Assembly (NCBI RefSeq): GCF_003672135.1
Contig: NC_039506.1
Coordinates: 2,604,001-2,668,000 of the forward strand
Direction of reading: 5' to 3'
Source: Ooceraea biroi
Taxonomy: Eukaryota > Arthropoda > Insecta > Hymenoptera > Formicidae
DNA length: 64,000 nucleotides
Within the stretch, counting starts at the first letter, position 1, and each line of letters begins with the position of its first letter. Shown piece after piece: positions 23,160-37,110 of this stretch. The notes beneath the pieces were generated by a model. The model had not been told where the DNA came from. It did no database searches and saw only the letters and a program-made list of their open reading frames with translations. Both the position numbers and the translations under genes were made by a program.

Positions 23160-24692
23160 GCGGCGTGATTTCGGAAGTAATCGCGGGAAATTCCGCGCGC
23201 GGAATTGCCTCGTTACTTTCCGCCGACGTGATCAGCGCGGTGCCCCACGAGCACGGCGCCAATAGTTGACGCGTGCAAAAATCCGGTCGCCATGATCGAT
23301 GCGACGAGCTCAATTGGACTGTTACTTGATGATCGTCGTGAGCAACGGCAGGCCGTCACGCCGGGACGAAATTCTCGAGGTGCAGCGCTGCGATTTACTG
23401 CATTTCTGCAGCGCGTGTTTATGGATTAATTAAAACGGAGAAAAATGTCCGGGTGATCGTAAGGGAGCTTCCATAAAGTCGTAGAATGTCTTTTACTACC
23501 AGTTTAGCATTCACGCGTTCCTCGCTGCCGGAGTTCCTAAGTTACACCACTGTCATGCACGGTGGATATTATCGCGCGAGAAACTTTTAATGCGGGGATT
23601 AAAGAAATAGGAAATGCCTTTTTCGCGATGAACCGGAGCGAACTTGCGTCTTGCACCGATGCGCGTTCAATGCGCGGAAAGTTCGAACAATTCGGCGGCG
23701 CGAATCTGGTTTACTCTCTTCAAGTATTTACCCGATAAAATATCCCCTGAAGTTCTCGACAAAAAAATACGTTGACTGTTGTCAGCGGTAAATTAAGAGT
23801 TGAATGGAGTGTTATTTCGTTCAGGCGCCGCTTGTGCGGCATCGATAGCGTGAGTAATTTTAGGATACATGTGAGTTGAGAGAGAGAGAAATGTGTCGCA
23901 TAAAACGTGTGAGTTAAGTGAGGTCAGATTTTTTAGAATACTTTATAATAGAAATTATCGACAAATCAGGAATCAATTTTCCCTTTTCTCGCCAACTTTT
24001 ATAATGCGAGTTTCATGCACGATGTGTATAATGTATGAGATGTGTATAATTTCTGTGAAATAAATGACCTAATGCAAATTGTTTTCCGTCAAGCCTCGCT
24101 CATAAATACCTAAAGACTGTATTTAAAAACAAAATTCTGAAACAACTTCTAATTCCTATTCACTCTTTAAGAAATAATACATTTCATAACGTTTTAAGTT
24201 AAATTGTTTGCTAGTTTATTCAGAGATTAGATAAACACATTTCTCTCGGATTTTATTTTTATATACTTAAAAATTAATACTGAGTTTTCGACTAATGCTT
24301 ATTTAAGCAATAAAGTTTAAATTACATGAAAAATGCAAATGAAAAGTAAAAACCATATAAATATAAAATATATACTACCAATATTTACAAATATATATTT
24401 TTCTTTCTGCAGATTAGTATATTAAGCAATTTATAACACAATTTACATTTTTAATCTTTCTCTCTAGTTATTTTAAGGAATCTAATAACGAAAATTATTG
24501 AAATAATGAATGAAATATAGAAAATTAGAATATATATGTGCTAAAATAGCTTCCAATATCCTTTATCTTTACATTATCTTTCCACATACAATCTTTGCTA
24601 TCTTTTCTTTTATTGAAACATTTTATTAACTTTCCTCAAAAATTACATCAACTCTTTACGATCAATACACGTAAGTTACATTCTTGTACTTA

Positions 24693-24701
24693 ACACACAC
24701 A

Positions 24702-24732
<31 letters not shown>

Positions 24733-24755
24733 GCACACACACACACACACACACA
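24693..24755. repeat. Compound (AC)n(GC)n(AC)n microsatellite
   Basis: About 63 bp of alternating purine/pyrimidine: AC units, then about eight GC units, then AC units again. Such tracts readily form Z-DNA under negative supercoiling. Confidence 0.95.
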
Positions 24756-25557
24756 AAATTCTATTTCAAAATTTATCTAAAGTGAGACGAAGAATCATGT
24801 AAGGCTTCTCGCACGAGGGTCAAAACCTTCCTGCTCACAAAACTCACAGCAAGCACGCTCTGTTGGCTAAAAGACCAAAAGATCTACGTGTCCTCACCTT
24901 TTCTCGTTGAGTAAGGTTGAGGACGGGGCGAAGGTGAGCACGCCATTACGCTGCCGATCTCTCGGCAGATGGGTAGAGCGGAACGGTGCAGTCGCGTCAG
25001 GCCAAGGCGATACGTGCGTTCGGGGCCGTGACGCGCGCCATGCTGTCTTTCCCACGTGGGGAGTCATGAGGCGTAAACAAACTCGCCCCCGGTGGCGGTA
25101 GATGGGACGCCATCTTGGTGAAGTTCTGCCGGAAACATTTACAATTCACTCAACTTGCCTTACCGAAACTCGGCCAAGCGCCGATAAATCTCATGCCCGC
25201 TCGCGCACGCGGGCGCGCCGTCGCGACGCGCCGCGTTGCGGCGCACGCACGTACCGCACCACGCGATGCCGGCCGCAAATATAAATTCGCGGCTAGTCCG
25301 CGGAACTTCACTGCCAAGTCTCATGCTTTTTTGTCGGTACCCTGGACGACACCCTTAGTTGCACCCTCGACGGTCAAGGCGATTTCCGATCCCAGCTGAT
25401 TTTCCTCGCCGAGATTCGAGCGTTCCGAGTGGTCACGTAGACGTTGCACAAATTGGTTCCCGCGAGAAAACCTGCTCATCGCGCGCGCGCATTCAGCGTG
25501 CATCGCGGCTCTTGCGTATAAATATAGTTCTCGGAAATTGAACAAATTAGCTGATGA

Positions 25558-25604
25558 TTATCTGATAACTGCAGCCTGGTTATCTGGGTTATCTGAGTTA
25601 TCTA
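25558..25604. promoter_or_regulatory. GATA-site cluster with 9-bp tandem repeat
   Basis: TTATCT (AGATAA on the other strand) occurs at 25558, 25580, 25589 and 25598; the last three are in a 9-bp tandem unit like GGTTATCTG. Another TTATCT lies at about 25694. This density suggests a GATA-factor-responsive element, or a microsatellite that happens to contain the motif. Confidence 0.5.
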
Positions 25605-26949
25605 GTTGGTACATTGTAATAATCCACGTGACAGCAGCGAAGGGGATGCATTTCGGTGAGTATTTTTCGAAAATGCGAGTTGCTAATCAGCGGCTTATCT
25701 GAACCGGAAACGAGTGCGAAAGTCTCCAGCCATGCGAGACGATGAAGCCATCAGCGAAAGTAGACGTGTGCGAGTTTAAACGAAATGATAAAATATATAG
25801 TCAGCAGGGCCGCGGCGAGCTATGGCGCGGCTAATTTCTCCGTTTAATTTACGATATTCCGGTGAAAGGATCCGTAAGGCACGCTGATTCCTGCGAATCG
25901 ATCTGCCGGCTATCGATCGCGCGATCGAGCTGCGCTCCCGATAGACCCGGAGATCTAATTAGCAGTATATTATGGAGGAACGATCACGTCCGCTCGGCCA
26001 TATTCTCGTCATCGGAGATCGGATACGTTCTATCTGGTACGAGCATTCGCCTTGCATCGAGGGTCAGTGAGATAAAAAGCTGAGGCTTCCAACTACTCCA
26101 ATTGAAGATAGGAAATAGTATATCATGGTCGCCATCGCGGTTAGTGCACTCCACGATATCGAAAACGTGCAGTTTGGATGAAGATATTTTTCAATCGATA
26201 ATTTTCTGATGAGTAACAGCTATTTCAAGCGAATTGTTGTGAATAAAGATATACTCTGCACATACCTCTCTCTCTCTCCCTCTTTACATTAAAATTTTTT
26301 AAATTAATTAAAATTAACTCTATAAAAATGTGCACACACAAGTACACATCATTACTTTATCTCTTACAATCGCGCATTTGTGCGTACCGTGATATTATTT
26401 TCAGTACGTGCAAACGTTAATTTACGTTTGTTTGTTTGCATTTGCATTTGTATAATCGCAACTTTTTCGCGAGAGAATTAATGCGGTTGACGCGGTGTTG
26501 TATCGTGCTTCAGCACTCGTATCGATTTTTAAATACAATTTTCCGAACTACTTGCCGGTTCCTCGCGCGGAGGAGATATACAACATTTACTAACATTCGC
26601 ACGCTCGATGCAACAGGTGCAGCCTCGATGCATCCTTCGGGCCTCCATGCCCGAAATTTGCATCGTGGTACTTTGTTGAGTTTTCATTGCGTCGCACTCT
26701 CGTCGCGTGGGAAAGATCACACTACCACCGCCGAAAATAACTGCCGCCAGCGGAAAGAAAGCGGCGTTCGTTAAGACTTTATTCTGGACGCGGTGTCGCA
26801 ACGCGCGATGTTCACTTCCTCGATTTCGGCAACGCCTGAAATCGCCGGAAATAAAATCGCAGCGCTTCATTCATAAGGAAGACAACGCGCTATGGTTGCA
26901 TGAGTTGCCATCGAGTATTTTTGGCGGTCACGGAATTACGAAGTCAAGG

Positions 26950-26971
26950 AGGGAGAGAGAGAGAGAGAGAA
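26950..26971. repeat. (GA)n tract
   Basis: A short run of about ten GA units inside a purine-rich patch; also a possible GAGA-factor target. Confidence 0.85.
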
Positions 26972-29900
26972 GAACAACTATAGGTTTTTAGGCGACAAGA
27001 ACTATCACGACGAAACCGGGATAACCAAATGGGGATGATTGATTCGCCGACAAACGCGCTTCATTTATTCAATATTGAAGTCTTCGGACTCCAATTATAT
27101 TTAGAGCGTCTCGTCGCTGTTATGATTCTCCTTCTTTCTCTCTTTCCTGCGCGCACGGTTGAGAAATCGATTTTCGACCGTTCCTGAAAAAGCAACGCTG
27201 CATCGGATTTAAAAGACCTACGAGACATATCGATCTGTGCCACGTATGTGGCCGCGGACAAGCCAAGTCTGTAATCTTGTCGGTGGTGCAGACTTAAAGT
27301 TCACGTCTCTTCCTTTGCAATTTTAATGAGACACATTCCTACTCCTGACTCACACCATGCGAATAAACTAGGCATTTCCGGATTAATGCTTCACTCATCG
27401 CGTCCTTGATTGGACACCGGTTGACATCCTTTCGTCACCAGCGTGTTAACGTCTAGAAATATGTGCTATGTAAGCCACAAGAGACGCGATGAGATGTCTC
27501 AGCTTAAACGTATGTTACACATGAAATGCTCGAAAATATTTAATCTATCTTCATCCATTTGACATTAAAAATTATCTATTTTAATTCTAAGATGCAGCAA
27601 ATACATTTGTGTTTTTTATATTTGCATATTTTAATTTTAACGTAATTTAATTTAATTTTAATTTAGTTTAATTTTAATTTAATTTTATAACGTAAATATC
27701 AGTTTCATAAAATACTTATGAAAAATTTGTACACGTGCTGCAAAGTGACTTAGATTTCTGGCTGGATACATAACAAAACATTTTCGCGAATCTAAATATG
27801 ACATTCTCATTTTTCTGAAGTTGATGAAGTGAAAAAAGAGTCTAAAACAGAATTGTCATTCCACGACCAAATGATCTACATATGTTAACCAAATGATCGC
27901 GCTCGGCGCGTGTTTACGCACAAAGAACGATAAAAATAAACGTCTCCGATACGACGCAATGTTCTCGAAAATTGCCGCCAGGAAATTATGGATGCGGAGA
28001 GCTCTTTGATGGAAAAGTTCTTGACGGAGTCAAGTTTTTCCAGTTGATTCGCAGGAGCTGCGTTGCTTCCCATTTACGTTTACCTGAAGCAAAACCTGTG
28101 AAACGTGCTGTTAGAAGTTTCACGATGAAGCCCGGCCATGGAAACACGCATATATATGCGCATATACCTGTGGGCATCTGACGTGATCTAAAAATCTCCA
28201 GTGACCTGAGACGAGACTGAGTGGCATCTATTGCGGAAAACTTTCACCTCAAACAATGACGAGATTTTTGGGATCTGCAGGTCACCCTTACCTGTCGTCA
28301 TAAATTCTTCTCTTTGATAAAAAAAAGCGATACGTCTCTGGCTTGGTTATGAGGATTTTGTGTCACCAGAAAAATTGATTATTCAGCGAAATGGAAGGAA
28401 GTCTCCGTTGAAAATTTATGGTTTCGTCTACGATGTTGAAACGTTTGCATAGATCGAGCGATCTGATAGGAATGGTTATTATTAGCATCTCGATAAAGTT
28501 GAAAACGATCATGACATATTATTGAAAGACGCAGAATCTCTCTCTTGCGATTTGCATTAATTCTACCGGTTGCTATCCTTAATTATATTGCATTTTATAA
28601 ATAATGCGACGACAAGCAGAAAAGGCTTATAAATATTCATCTTCTCTAGCTCTTGTATTTTATTTCTATAACTTTCAGAATTCCACGATAATTATTCGGT
28701 AATGTAATTTTCGGAATCCTGAAAACGCGGTTCTGTTTTCTTCATGATATCTTACTTTATATCATATAGCCACATTCTCGTGTATTATAATTCTGACGGC
28801 TGATTTTATAACTTTGAATTCGAACGAGAATTCAATATGTAGGAAATCTCACAACTGCACACGGGAACGTAATCTTTAGCAAAATGACATTTCTGCAATT
28901 TATGGTAATTAAATATTCATTGAATAGATCTATAATAATCCGCGCGATAGTCTCATGCGCTCGCATGATTTCTTCTTACATCGTGCATTTGGTGCTCGTT
29001 CGAGTGGGCGTTTTGCGATGTCAGATACGAACATTTACAAAAATGCTCTATGCGTAGAAAGCTGTTTGTCGTTGAAGTAAGTTAATATACGTTTTAGCAA
29101 GGGAGTTAGGTGTAATTAAGGTTAACGTGTATTTATTCACTACGTAGCGGATGAAAGTTAAGCAGACAGCTCTATGTTCGAGATATGATCAATTTTATCG
29201 TACTTTCCGTAATTGAACATTGGCATTAATTGTTTGAAAGTCGACGGACATGTCCAGAAACGCTCTTCATAAAGCGACACGTGTGATTTAATTATGGCTA
29301 CGGTGTTTTACGCGCTCGTTAACCTTTTCCACAGGATTTTAATCAAACAGGTAGATTAATCAAAAATTAATAATTCCTTTGAGAATTGTACGCATTTTGA
29401 AAATTTGATTAGGTTTTTCAAGCACTAGTGTTTGGACAGTTCCCGGAAGAGAAATCAGACATACTCATGAATTAAATAGAATCAAACTTAATTACATACG
29501 TTGAACTGCATGGAATACAAAATATGAATATTACTATGCGAATGCGGATTAAACGGTTGCCAAAAAATCATTGTCAATCTCTGCTCCGAGTTTTCTTCTT
29601 CAGTGGTCAAACTGAAATCTGATGAATTGACGAATCTGTGTGTGAGACAGACTTCATGAGAAAAAGCAGCTCAGGTCAGATCGATGAGAATGAATCGACG
29701 TAACTTTTTCGTCCCGTAACGAGTCTAGATGTCTAATAGCGCGAGTAGATGCGGCAATATGGATCGAGAAGCGAAATAATTTTTTGCGGGCAGAGAGACG
29801 AGTGCCGTTAGACGCGCTCGATTACCGGCGCAATCATGCACTTTTGTGCGCGCCGGCAGAAGCTGGTTCTCGGGATTTTTGCGCGGACGGCCACGGCGAG

Positions 29901-30183
29901 AAACGATGACGAATGGAAGAGCTATCTTCGGCAGATATTAAAGACGTATCCGCGTGTGAAACGGTTCGACGCTTAGATTTCCGCGTTATGCCCATAGATC
30001 AAGCGCGGAGTCAGCTTTCTAATCGGCTCCCATTATTTCCGGTGATCATGATTTACACGCAATGCCGCATCGACGGGCAAATACACCGAATGCAGTATAT
30101 CTCGAGATAAATGAGACTTCGCTCACGGGAGCCCGATGCTTCTTTCGTTCTCTCTCTCTGCCTCTCTCTCTTCCCGCCACCCC

Positions 30184-30237
<54 letters not shown>

Positions 30238-30243
30238 CTTTCA
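30184..30243. repeat. (CT)n microsatellite
   Basis: A long, nearly perfect CT tract ends in CTTT units, preceded by imperfect CT repeats from about 30150. It explains the Leu/Ser and Arg/Glu low-complexity frames on the two strands. Confidence 0.95.
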
Positions 30244-33200
30244 CTTCGCCGTCTTCAGTCGCGACGATATCTCGCAACATTTGAATTCGCTCGTATGCAA
30301 ATGGTAAGCATGATCGATGACGACCACTCAAGAATTCATATGGCAGAAACAGACATTTTACAATTTTCATTGCGCAGTCGGGTCATCTGGTACACGTGTA
30401 CTTAAACCGGCATGTGTCGCTTACCGTGTTTTATTGATAGAATCTCCAAGGAGCAATTGACAGCCTGATACGTCCCAAATCGTATTTGCGCCATATGCAG
30501 ATTTCTAGCGCACCAGACGGACCGCACTGCACCGGCGGGGGGTAGACGAAAGGGCGGACATTCTCATTTCGAAAGAACATGGGAATTACGCGGTTTCAAC
30601 ATCGCGGCATTTAACACGCTGCACGACAGTTTCTTATAACGAGCGTTTGAGATTGGCGCCGTATAACGCGTCGGGACTCGTTCCGCTTAATTGTGTTCAT
30701 CCTAATTTCGCGTTACGATCCGGCCGGTGAATCGTAAGGGCGTTTGCTTATGACTAATCGATTTGCCCGCGGAAACAATACGTTCGCCTTTGAAATTGTC
30801 GAGAAGATTGTCAGTCGTGTCAAACACGCGTTCTCCATCAAAGATGATCAACATGTTATCAAGACTTGCTAATCACGCGATCATCGCAGACGATTCATTG
30901 AAAAACAAGAAATATCCTTGTTTATTAAAGCGGACTTGTTGTCGAACAAGTCAAGGTTGCGCAATGAGAAAAGACATCACACATCCTCATCAGTCAGTCT
31001 TCGTCGATTTCGGATAATGTGAATTATAATTAAGAATCATGAACAAAATATCGTGTGGTATGTACTTTTGGTACGTGGTATGAACATCCGCATATACTTT
31101 TCATCAGTGCTGATGAGTGAGAAACAAAGAAGATAGGTCGATTAGACTCGTGAGAGAAGTGAGAGACACTTTGTGCCGTTTTATTGTATAAGAAATGAAT
31201 TGTTACAATTGAGAAATAATAGTAGATAAGTACATCACATGCTAAGTTTTTATTTTCATCATTTTGCATAGACAAAAAAATAGAATTATGTTATAACAAG
31301 AATGTAGAACGAAGTTCCGCTTGATACAGTTTGTACATCTGACAAAGCATTCGCAAACAAATTTGTTCTGTCAGTCTAATGTAACTTCCGAGGAAAATTA
31401 TTTGCATAATTATCAGAAATAAGGAAACAGTAAGAATATTTAAAAGTATAAACTTCCTAACATCATTCAAAAATCCGAAAATGCAAAAATACAACATTTT
31501 AATGATAAATTTTAAATCCATAGAATAAAACTTTACATGTTACATTCATCCTAAGCCGTCAAATCGATTAAAAATGCCGCAGTTTCGCGCAATCCATGTA
31601 AGATTAGAATTTCCGGTTCCAAGCTCTTCTTTCTCGCTCGCAGGCTAAAAGTATCGGTCCTTTACAAACGACACGACACAACGTCACATAACATTATAAT
31701 CATCAGCATTGAGCGGCATGCCGACGTCTTCGGGGACGCTCTTTTCGCCGTCAATATCCTCGTTCGAGACGAGTCATTTAACGGCGCGACGCCGCTCATC
31801 GTCTTGCGAACGCTCGCGGACGCCTCTCGCACCCTATTTTCGAGACTCGTAAAATCCGCCGTTTCTCGTATCCGACCGATCCGTCTCCCGATTTACACCC
31901 GACGACGCCGCCGTTGACGCCGACGCCGATTCCTCCATGTCGCTCGCTCTCTCCCTCACCGGATCCCTCCCCGCCGAGTTCGTCCCGCTCTCTAAGCGGT
32001 ACTAATAAATTAGCCGTAGAAAAAGACGGCCGCATGACAGATGCCCGATGGCTGCCATAAAGGAGCTGCCATGTGACGCTCGCGGGTGGTGGGCGAGAGC
32101 ACATCAAAGCGCATCCTCCGCGCGGCCTCACGCCGATCCGTACCGGACTCTGTAGTTTTATGTTTACCGAGTGATTTGTTGCTCCTCGCCGTTCGAGTCA
32201 CCGACGACGAGTGCATTGCGAGAAACCGGCTAGTCGTCGACAGAACACGCTGAAATAAATGCGCTATTCTTACGGCGGGAGAAATCCGTCCGGATGGCAA
32301 ACGTCGCGCGCCTTCGGATTTCCCGCGATGACAAGATCAGGCGGGATACGTAATACGCAAGGCAATTGCGAGTTCAATCCACGGTTCTGCTATATTCAGC
32401 AAAAAATTAACAATGAAAAAAGTTATTGACACTTGGAATTTATCGATAAGTTCACGCTGCTTAATTAGTTGCACTTTCAAAAGGATGAACGTTGATTTCA
32501 ATTGATCGAAAGATGCAGAGAAAAGAGAGTATCGCACAAATTCTGATCTGGGTGTTGTCAGTATCGCGGGCTTTTCCGACCTTTTTAATCGAAATAAGGA
32601 ACCGAAATGGGAGATCGCGAGAGCACGTTGGAATCCGTGCCAGCTCGACGCTGGTGGTGTCGAAGCGGTGGTGACGGGTGTTGGGGATACGTTGAAACGT
32701 CAGGTTGCTATTATCACGCATTACGCATTGTTAGGATGTATTAATAATGTATCAGGATCACCAATCGTGCTGCACGTCGCAGCGAACGCGTTTCTCAATG
32801 CAGACGGGAGCTTCAACGCGATTAGCGAGCGTGACGTGTCAAATTGCTGCATTAAATGTAGGCAGTAATAATACGTCGAAATTACAACGCGAAATTAAAT
32901 ATTCTCAGTAACTCGAAACGTGCGACACTTAACATTCATTATGTGGAGTGATTTATTCCTGCGGGATGCATCGATACGCGAAAATGCTCCTCTTTGATGC
33001 CAATCCCTCGCAGAGAAATTCTTTTGGAAATCGATATCTGATACAGAGAAGCGAATCATCTTTTTTTTAATATCAAGTCACGCGCGTCGGAAGCGTTACC
33101 TCCGCAGACGCTCGAGAGGTCCAGCATGCCAGAACGTTATCAGTGGGCCATTCCTCCGAGCTGCGGGTCGCGACTGCGTTGATCACCGGACGAGAATGCA

Positions 33201-33896
33201 CCGGTGCTCTCTCTCGCGTAAGAGTTGACAGGCCGTGCCACTCCAAAACGAACCACCGTTCGAGGCGCGCCGGCAGGCACGCTTAAGTGACTTTCGGTGT
33301 TTGGCCTTTGCACGCGGCGAGAGCCTTTTGCCTTCGCGACAAGTCCCGCGGCGCAGCCGGCCGCGGAAGAAGTAGATGGAAGGCGATGGTGGTGCGTTGA
33401 CTCGGTCTTTCCCTCTTTCTCTCTTTCTTCTTTCTTTTTCGCTCTACCTCCTCTCTCTTTCTCCCTTGCACGAGCGCTCCCTTCCTTGCGTGCCACCCTC
33501 CGCGCGCGGTGCGTGCACCGTAATTCAACGCTACCAGCAGATAGCTAAATCACAACGACAAACCGCCGGTAAATGCGCGAAACGAGAGACCCGCTGCCCA
33601 CAAGATACGCCATGGACTAGAAAGCGACCGGTCATGGTGTGCGCTCCATGGCATGCTCATGTCTCGCGTTTGTCATTCTCTCCTTGGGTCTGGCCCGGGA
33701 GACTGAGGGAAGTTGGATTTAAAATCGTACCGCGCAGACGGACGGAACAGATACATATGCGCGAAAATATGTAGAGTCATTTACATGAGCGAATAGTCCG
33801 ATTGGGGATAAAACATTCTATCCAACCGAAGAGTTTTATGATACTATTTGTATTTTAAAAAATTAATTATTTACCAAATGAAGCAGTTTGTCATCC

Positions 33897-34050
33897 TTAT
33901 ACGATTACAATCTGCAGGAGTGTATTTCAAACAATTCAAAACAATTATTTAATACAACGGTTTTTGGGTTTTTGGGTAACCCGGATCAGTTATACGATTG
34001 CAATCTGCAGAAATGTATTTCAAACAATTCCAAACAATTATTTAATACAA
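33897..34050. repeat. Two-copy tandem repeat, 93-bp period
   Basis: Copies at 33897-33957 and 33990-34050 are 61 bp each and differ at about four positions by eye. The 32-bp spacer contains two TTTTTGGG units and a GGGTAACCC palindrome. The high similarity indicates a recent local duplication. Confidence 0.9.
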
Positions 34051-34336
34051 TGACAATAGAATAAAAAGGACACAATAGTTTAATAGTTGCAAAGAGATTA
34101 CAATTAAAAACGCGCAAAACGAGGCTCGTGGCTCGCAACGCTCGAACGGGGTGGCTCAGGGGTGGCGACCGAGAGTACGACGAGAAACATGACGGTAGAG
34201 GGAAAAGGAGCGGAGGAGCTGGTCACGCTTGTCGGTTGCGGAGGGCAGCCGAGGGTGGGAGCGAAGGGTGCAAGCCACCGTACCTTGGTGGCTTCCACGA
34301 CATGAACTTCACAGACGAGCAGACGCACGGTCAGTA

Positions 34337-34359
34337 CACGCACGCACGCACGCACGCAC
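34337..34359. repeat. (CACG)n microsatellite
   Basis: Five CACG units plus CAC. Confidence 0.9.
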
Positions 34360-35779
34360 AAACGCCGTTAACGATAAGTCACCGACAAAGCGGATCCTAG
34401 GATCCTCCATCTCGGTGAGCAGCTTCTGAGGGTGATCGCATTTGACATTCGCCCCGGGACCTCGCGCGTCCAGGGATTCGCGTTGTATCGGATGCGCGTG
34501 ATACCGGCTCGACGAAACACCGGTTCCTCCAGCGAATTCTTCTTTGACGCAGCGTGTTAAGGCAGACGCGAGTAATCGAAGCGTGTGCAGCAATTGGTGT
34601 ACGATTTGTATTGCTCTCTGACTAGTGAGGAAAGCTTGTCTTCGAATTGCATTAGAAACTAAGGAGGCGATATGATTATTCAATTTTCTTGCAAATTCTA
34701 TTGAGCATAATGAATTGCAATGTAAACTGAAAGGTTAAGTAAAAGGAAAAAAGATTGTGAACGTGATGTGTCACGAGAGAATCCGCAACAAGTTTCTGGC
34801 CTGAAAATAACGAGTTTATTTTAAACTTGTTAAATCTAGATCTTAGAAATCGAAGATTATTTAGATACTATTTTTTTTCTACAGATTCTACAGATTCTTT
34901 AGTTATTTTGAGCCCTGTCTTAGAAATATAATATAACATATCTCGCGAGAATCTAGTAACAATATTCATTAATACACACCGATTCTTTCTAAAATTATTA
35001 AACGATTAAGAGTCGATAAGAGAGCGTCTTAGAAATGTTCGAAAACCTTCACCGTTGCCTTCTCACCGAAGAAAGATCCATCCACCCCTACACTGGTAGA
35101 GCGACATTCACTGAGAGAAAGAGAGAGAGAAAGAGAGCGAGAGAACACGCAGCCAAAACCCGTAAACGCAAACCCCTACAGGGAGTCCGAAGGGTGAAAC
35201 GCCTCGCGCGTAAAGTACTACTCACACACGCACACACATAGACACGCTGCCACATACAAGGTGCACTTGAGAATTTTCAGAATTAAATTGAAGAAAAAAT
35301 CTAATCCGAATTTTTTGTTTGTCCAAATTATATTGAGTGAAATTATAATAATAAAATTTAAGATTGGATATATATTGATGTTAATTACGAAATGTAAGTC
35401 GAGGAATGTCGCGCGAGATTTTACATAATTTTGAGAAAACACATCATCGTGATACAAAATTGTAAACGATAAATAAAATTTAAATAAAATTTAAACCTAT
35501 TTATTGGATAAATCTTGGATTTACATGAAGAAATTCAAAGCACATTTTCAAGTATTCCGAACAGTCTTTAGTATCGAAGGAATTCGTGACCTAACTTTCC
35601 AGTTTGCCTTATCATTTATCCAGTTGATTCCGCACTGCAAAAACGCGCGTAGCAAAAATATAAATCGGTGATGTTCTTATTTATTAATACCATGAAATTC
35701 GCAAAATTTCGTATGATCGAGTGACCGATCGGCGGATCCATCAGGCTCATCCATATCCTGTCGCATCCGAGTAGCTCGG

Positions 35780-37110
35780 CGCAACTTTTCCGACACCTTG
35801 TACACGCGCGCGTGCACGACACGCGTGTCGCGGCACATCGACGGCCACGAACGCTGTATTCGTACACGTACAATCTAGATACTGTTTCGTGGCGAGGAGG
35901 CCCCGAAGGGGAAGTAAGCAGTATCTCTCGCACGCCCCTGCAACCCACCCCCTCCGGCTCGCTCCTCCAGAAGCCGCTAGGCGAAAGAGGGGCACCGCGG
36001 GGCGGACAGGGTGGCGGGAGGGGGCTTTCTCCGTCCGTCCGTCTCGTCTCGACTCGTCTCGCGTGACGGCCTCGTCAGCCGTCAGCCAAGCTCCGTCCGG
36101 ATCGATACGCCTGCCACCCTTACGACCCCAACTTCCTCCACCTTCTACTGCGAAAAGCAATGCACCTACCGCCTCCGCTCCCGCGCGTCCACCCCCCGCG
36201 TCCGTCCGTCCGTCCGTCCGTCCGTCCGTCCGTCGTTCAACCCTCCTTGCCGCGCAACCCCCTCATCTCGGCGCTCTCACCTCCTCCGTGGCGAGCCTTC
36301 TCTCCCTCGCCGCTTCCTCCTCTCGCTCCGGCTGCTGCCTCCTGCCAGCGCGCGCTGAGTCTAGTTGAGTCGAGTTGAGCCACCGGCCGGGTCAGAAGAC
36401 GTCTGCTGCCCGGGCGAGCGACAGCTGCCCCCCCTGTCCCCCCCGGGGACCCCTCCTTGCCGTCCTAACCTGCTCCTCCTCCTCCCCTTGCTTTTCCCTC
36501 TTGCTCGACCCCCCTTCCCCCGGGTTTGGCCACCCAAACACCCCCATTTTACCACCCACTCCTCGTCCACCTTCGACCAACCAAGCACCCCCCGTCTTCG
36601 CCCCGCAACTTCTCCCGGCCGCCCTCCACGACTCCATTCTACCGCGACGTGCCGCGAGATGGACAGCTTCGCCTCCACGTCGAATCCGCACTACACACAT
36701 ACCCTCATAGACACACACACACATATACATACGTATATATCCACACGCACACACATATACGTACGTGTATCGCGGGCTCCGTCTCGTATTCCGGCTCGGT
36801 GTTGGTGAACCGCCACCGACCTTCTCTACGACCACCCTCCCCTGCCCGTTCACCCCCTTCTCGTTTCCCTTCCTACGAACGCGCGTATCTCGAGTCCGCA
36901 CTTTTCGCGGGTACTCTCTCGGTATCGAACGGGCTCTTTCTCTCTCTCTCTGTGTCGCCCTCTCCGTCTCGCCGGCATACAACGCTGCCGGAAACCATCG
37001 CCGCGTCATCGGTGCCGCGGCCCGGATGGACAATGGGTTCAACGGACGGTCGTCTACTTTTCGTGGACCGAGACGTCGTTGACGCTCCCCATTTCTCCGC
37101 GGCGTTGCCT
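35780..37110. promoter_or_regulatory. CpG/C-rich block, candidate alternative promoter or regulatory island
   Basis: About 1.3 kb of CpG-rich sequence becomes strongly C-biased on the plus strand at 36420-36620. It contains (TCCG)8 and a tandem TTGAGTCGAG-like decamer near 36363. In composition it resembles the promoter block at 20.7-21.6 kb. The long frames here (minus 36392-37318, plus 36526-37116) lack domains and are read as compositional. Confidence 0.35.
36201..36232. repeat. (TCCG)8 microsatellite
   Basis: Eight perfect TCCG units inside the C-rich block. Confidence 0.95.

Larger units (their letters stand above)
22800..30100 (+). other. Putative first intron of teashirt-like gene, proximal part
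   Basis: No coding exon is seen. It contains an E-box doublet (23137-23159), an AT-rich stretch (23.9-24.6 kb), a compound AC/GC tract (24693-24755), a CpG-rich patch (24.9-25.5 kb) and a GATA-site cluster (25558-25700). From 27.5 to 29.6 kb it is mostly AT-rich with no open frames of note. Confidence 0.5.
30244..35780. other. Putative intron, no gene supported
   Basis: Mixed composition with CpG-rich patches at 31.7-32.3, 33.1-33.7 and 34.1-34.6 kb. The minus-strand frame at 34309-34683 has no domain or splice support. A 61-bp duplicated unit lies at 33897-34050 and a (CACG)n tract at 34337. Confidence 0.55.

Noticed and set aside
34309..34683. 124-residue minus-strand frame
   Set aside because: Part of it is the translation of the CACG repeat, and the rest matches no family I know.
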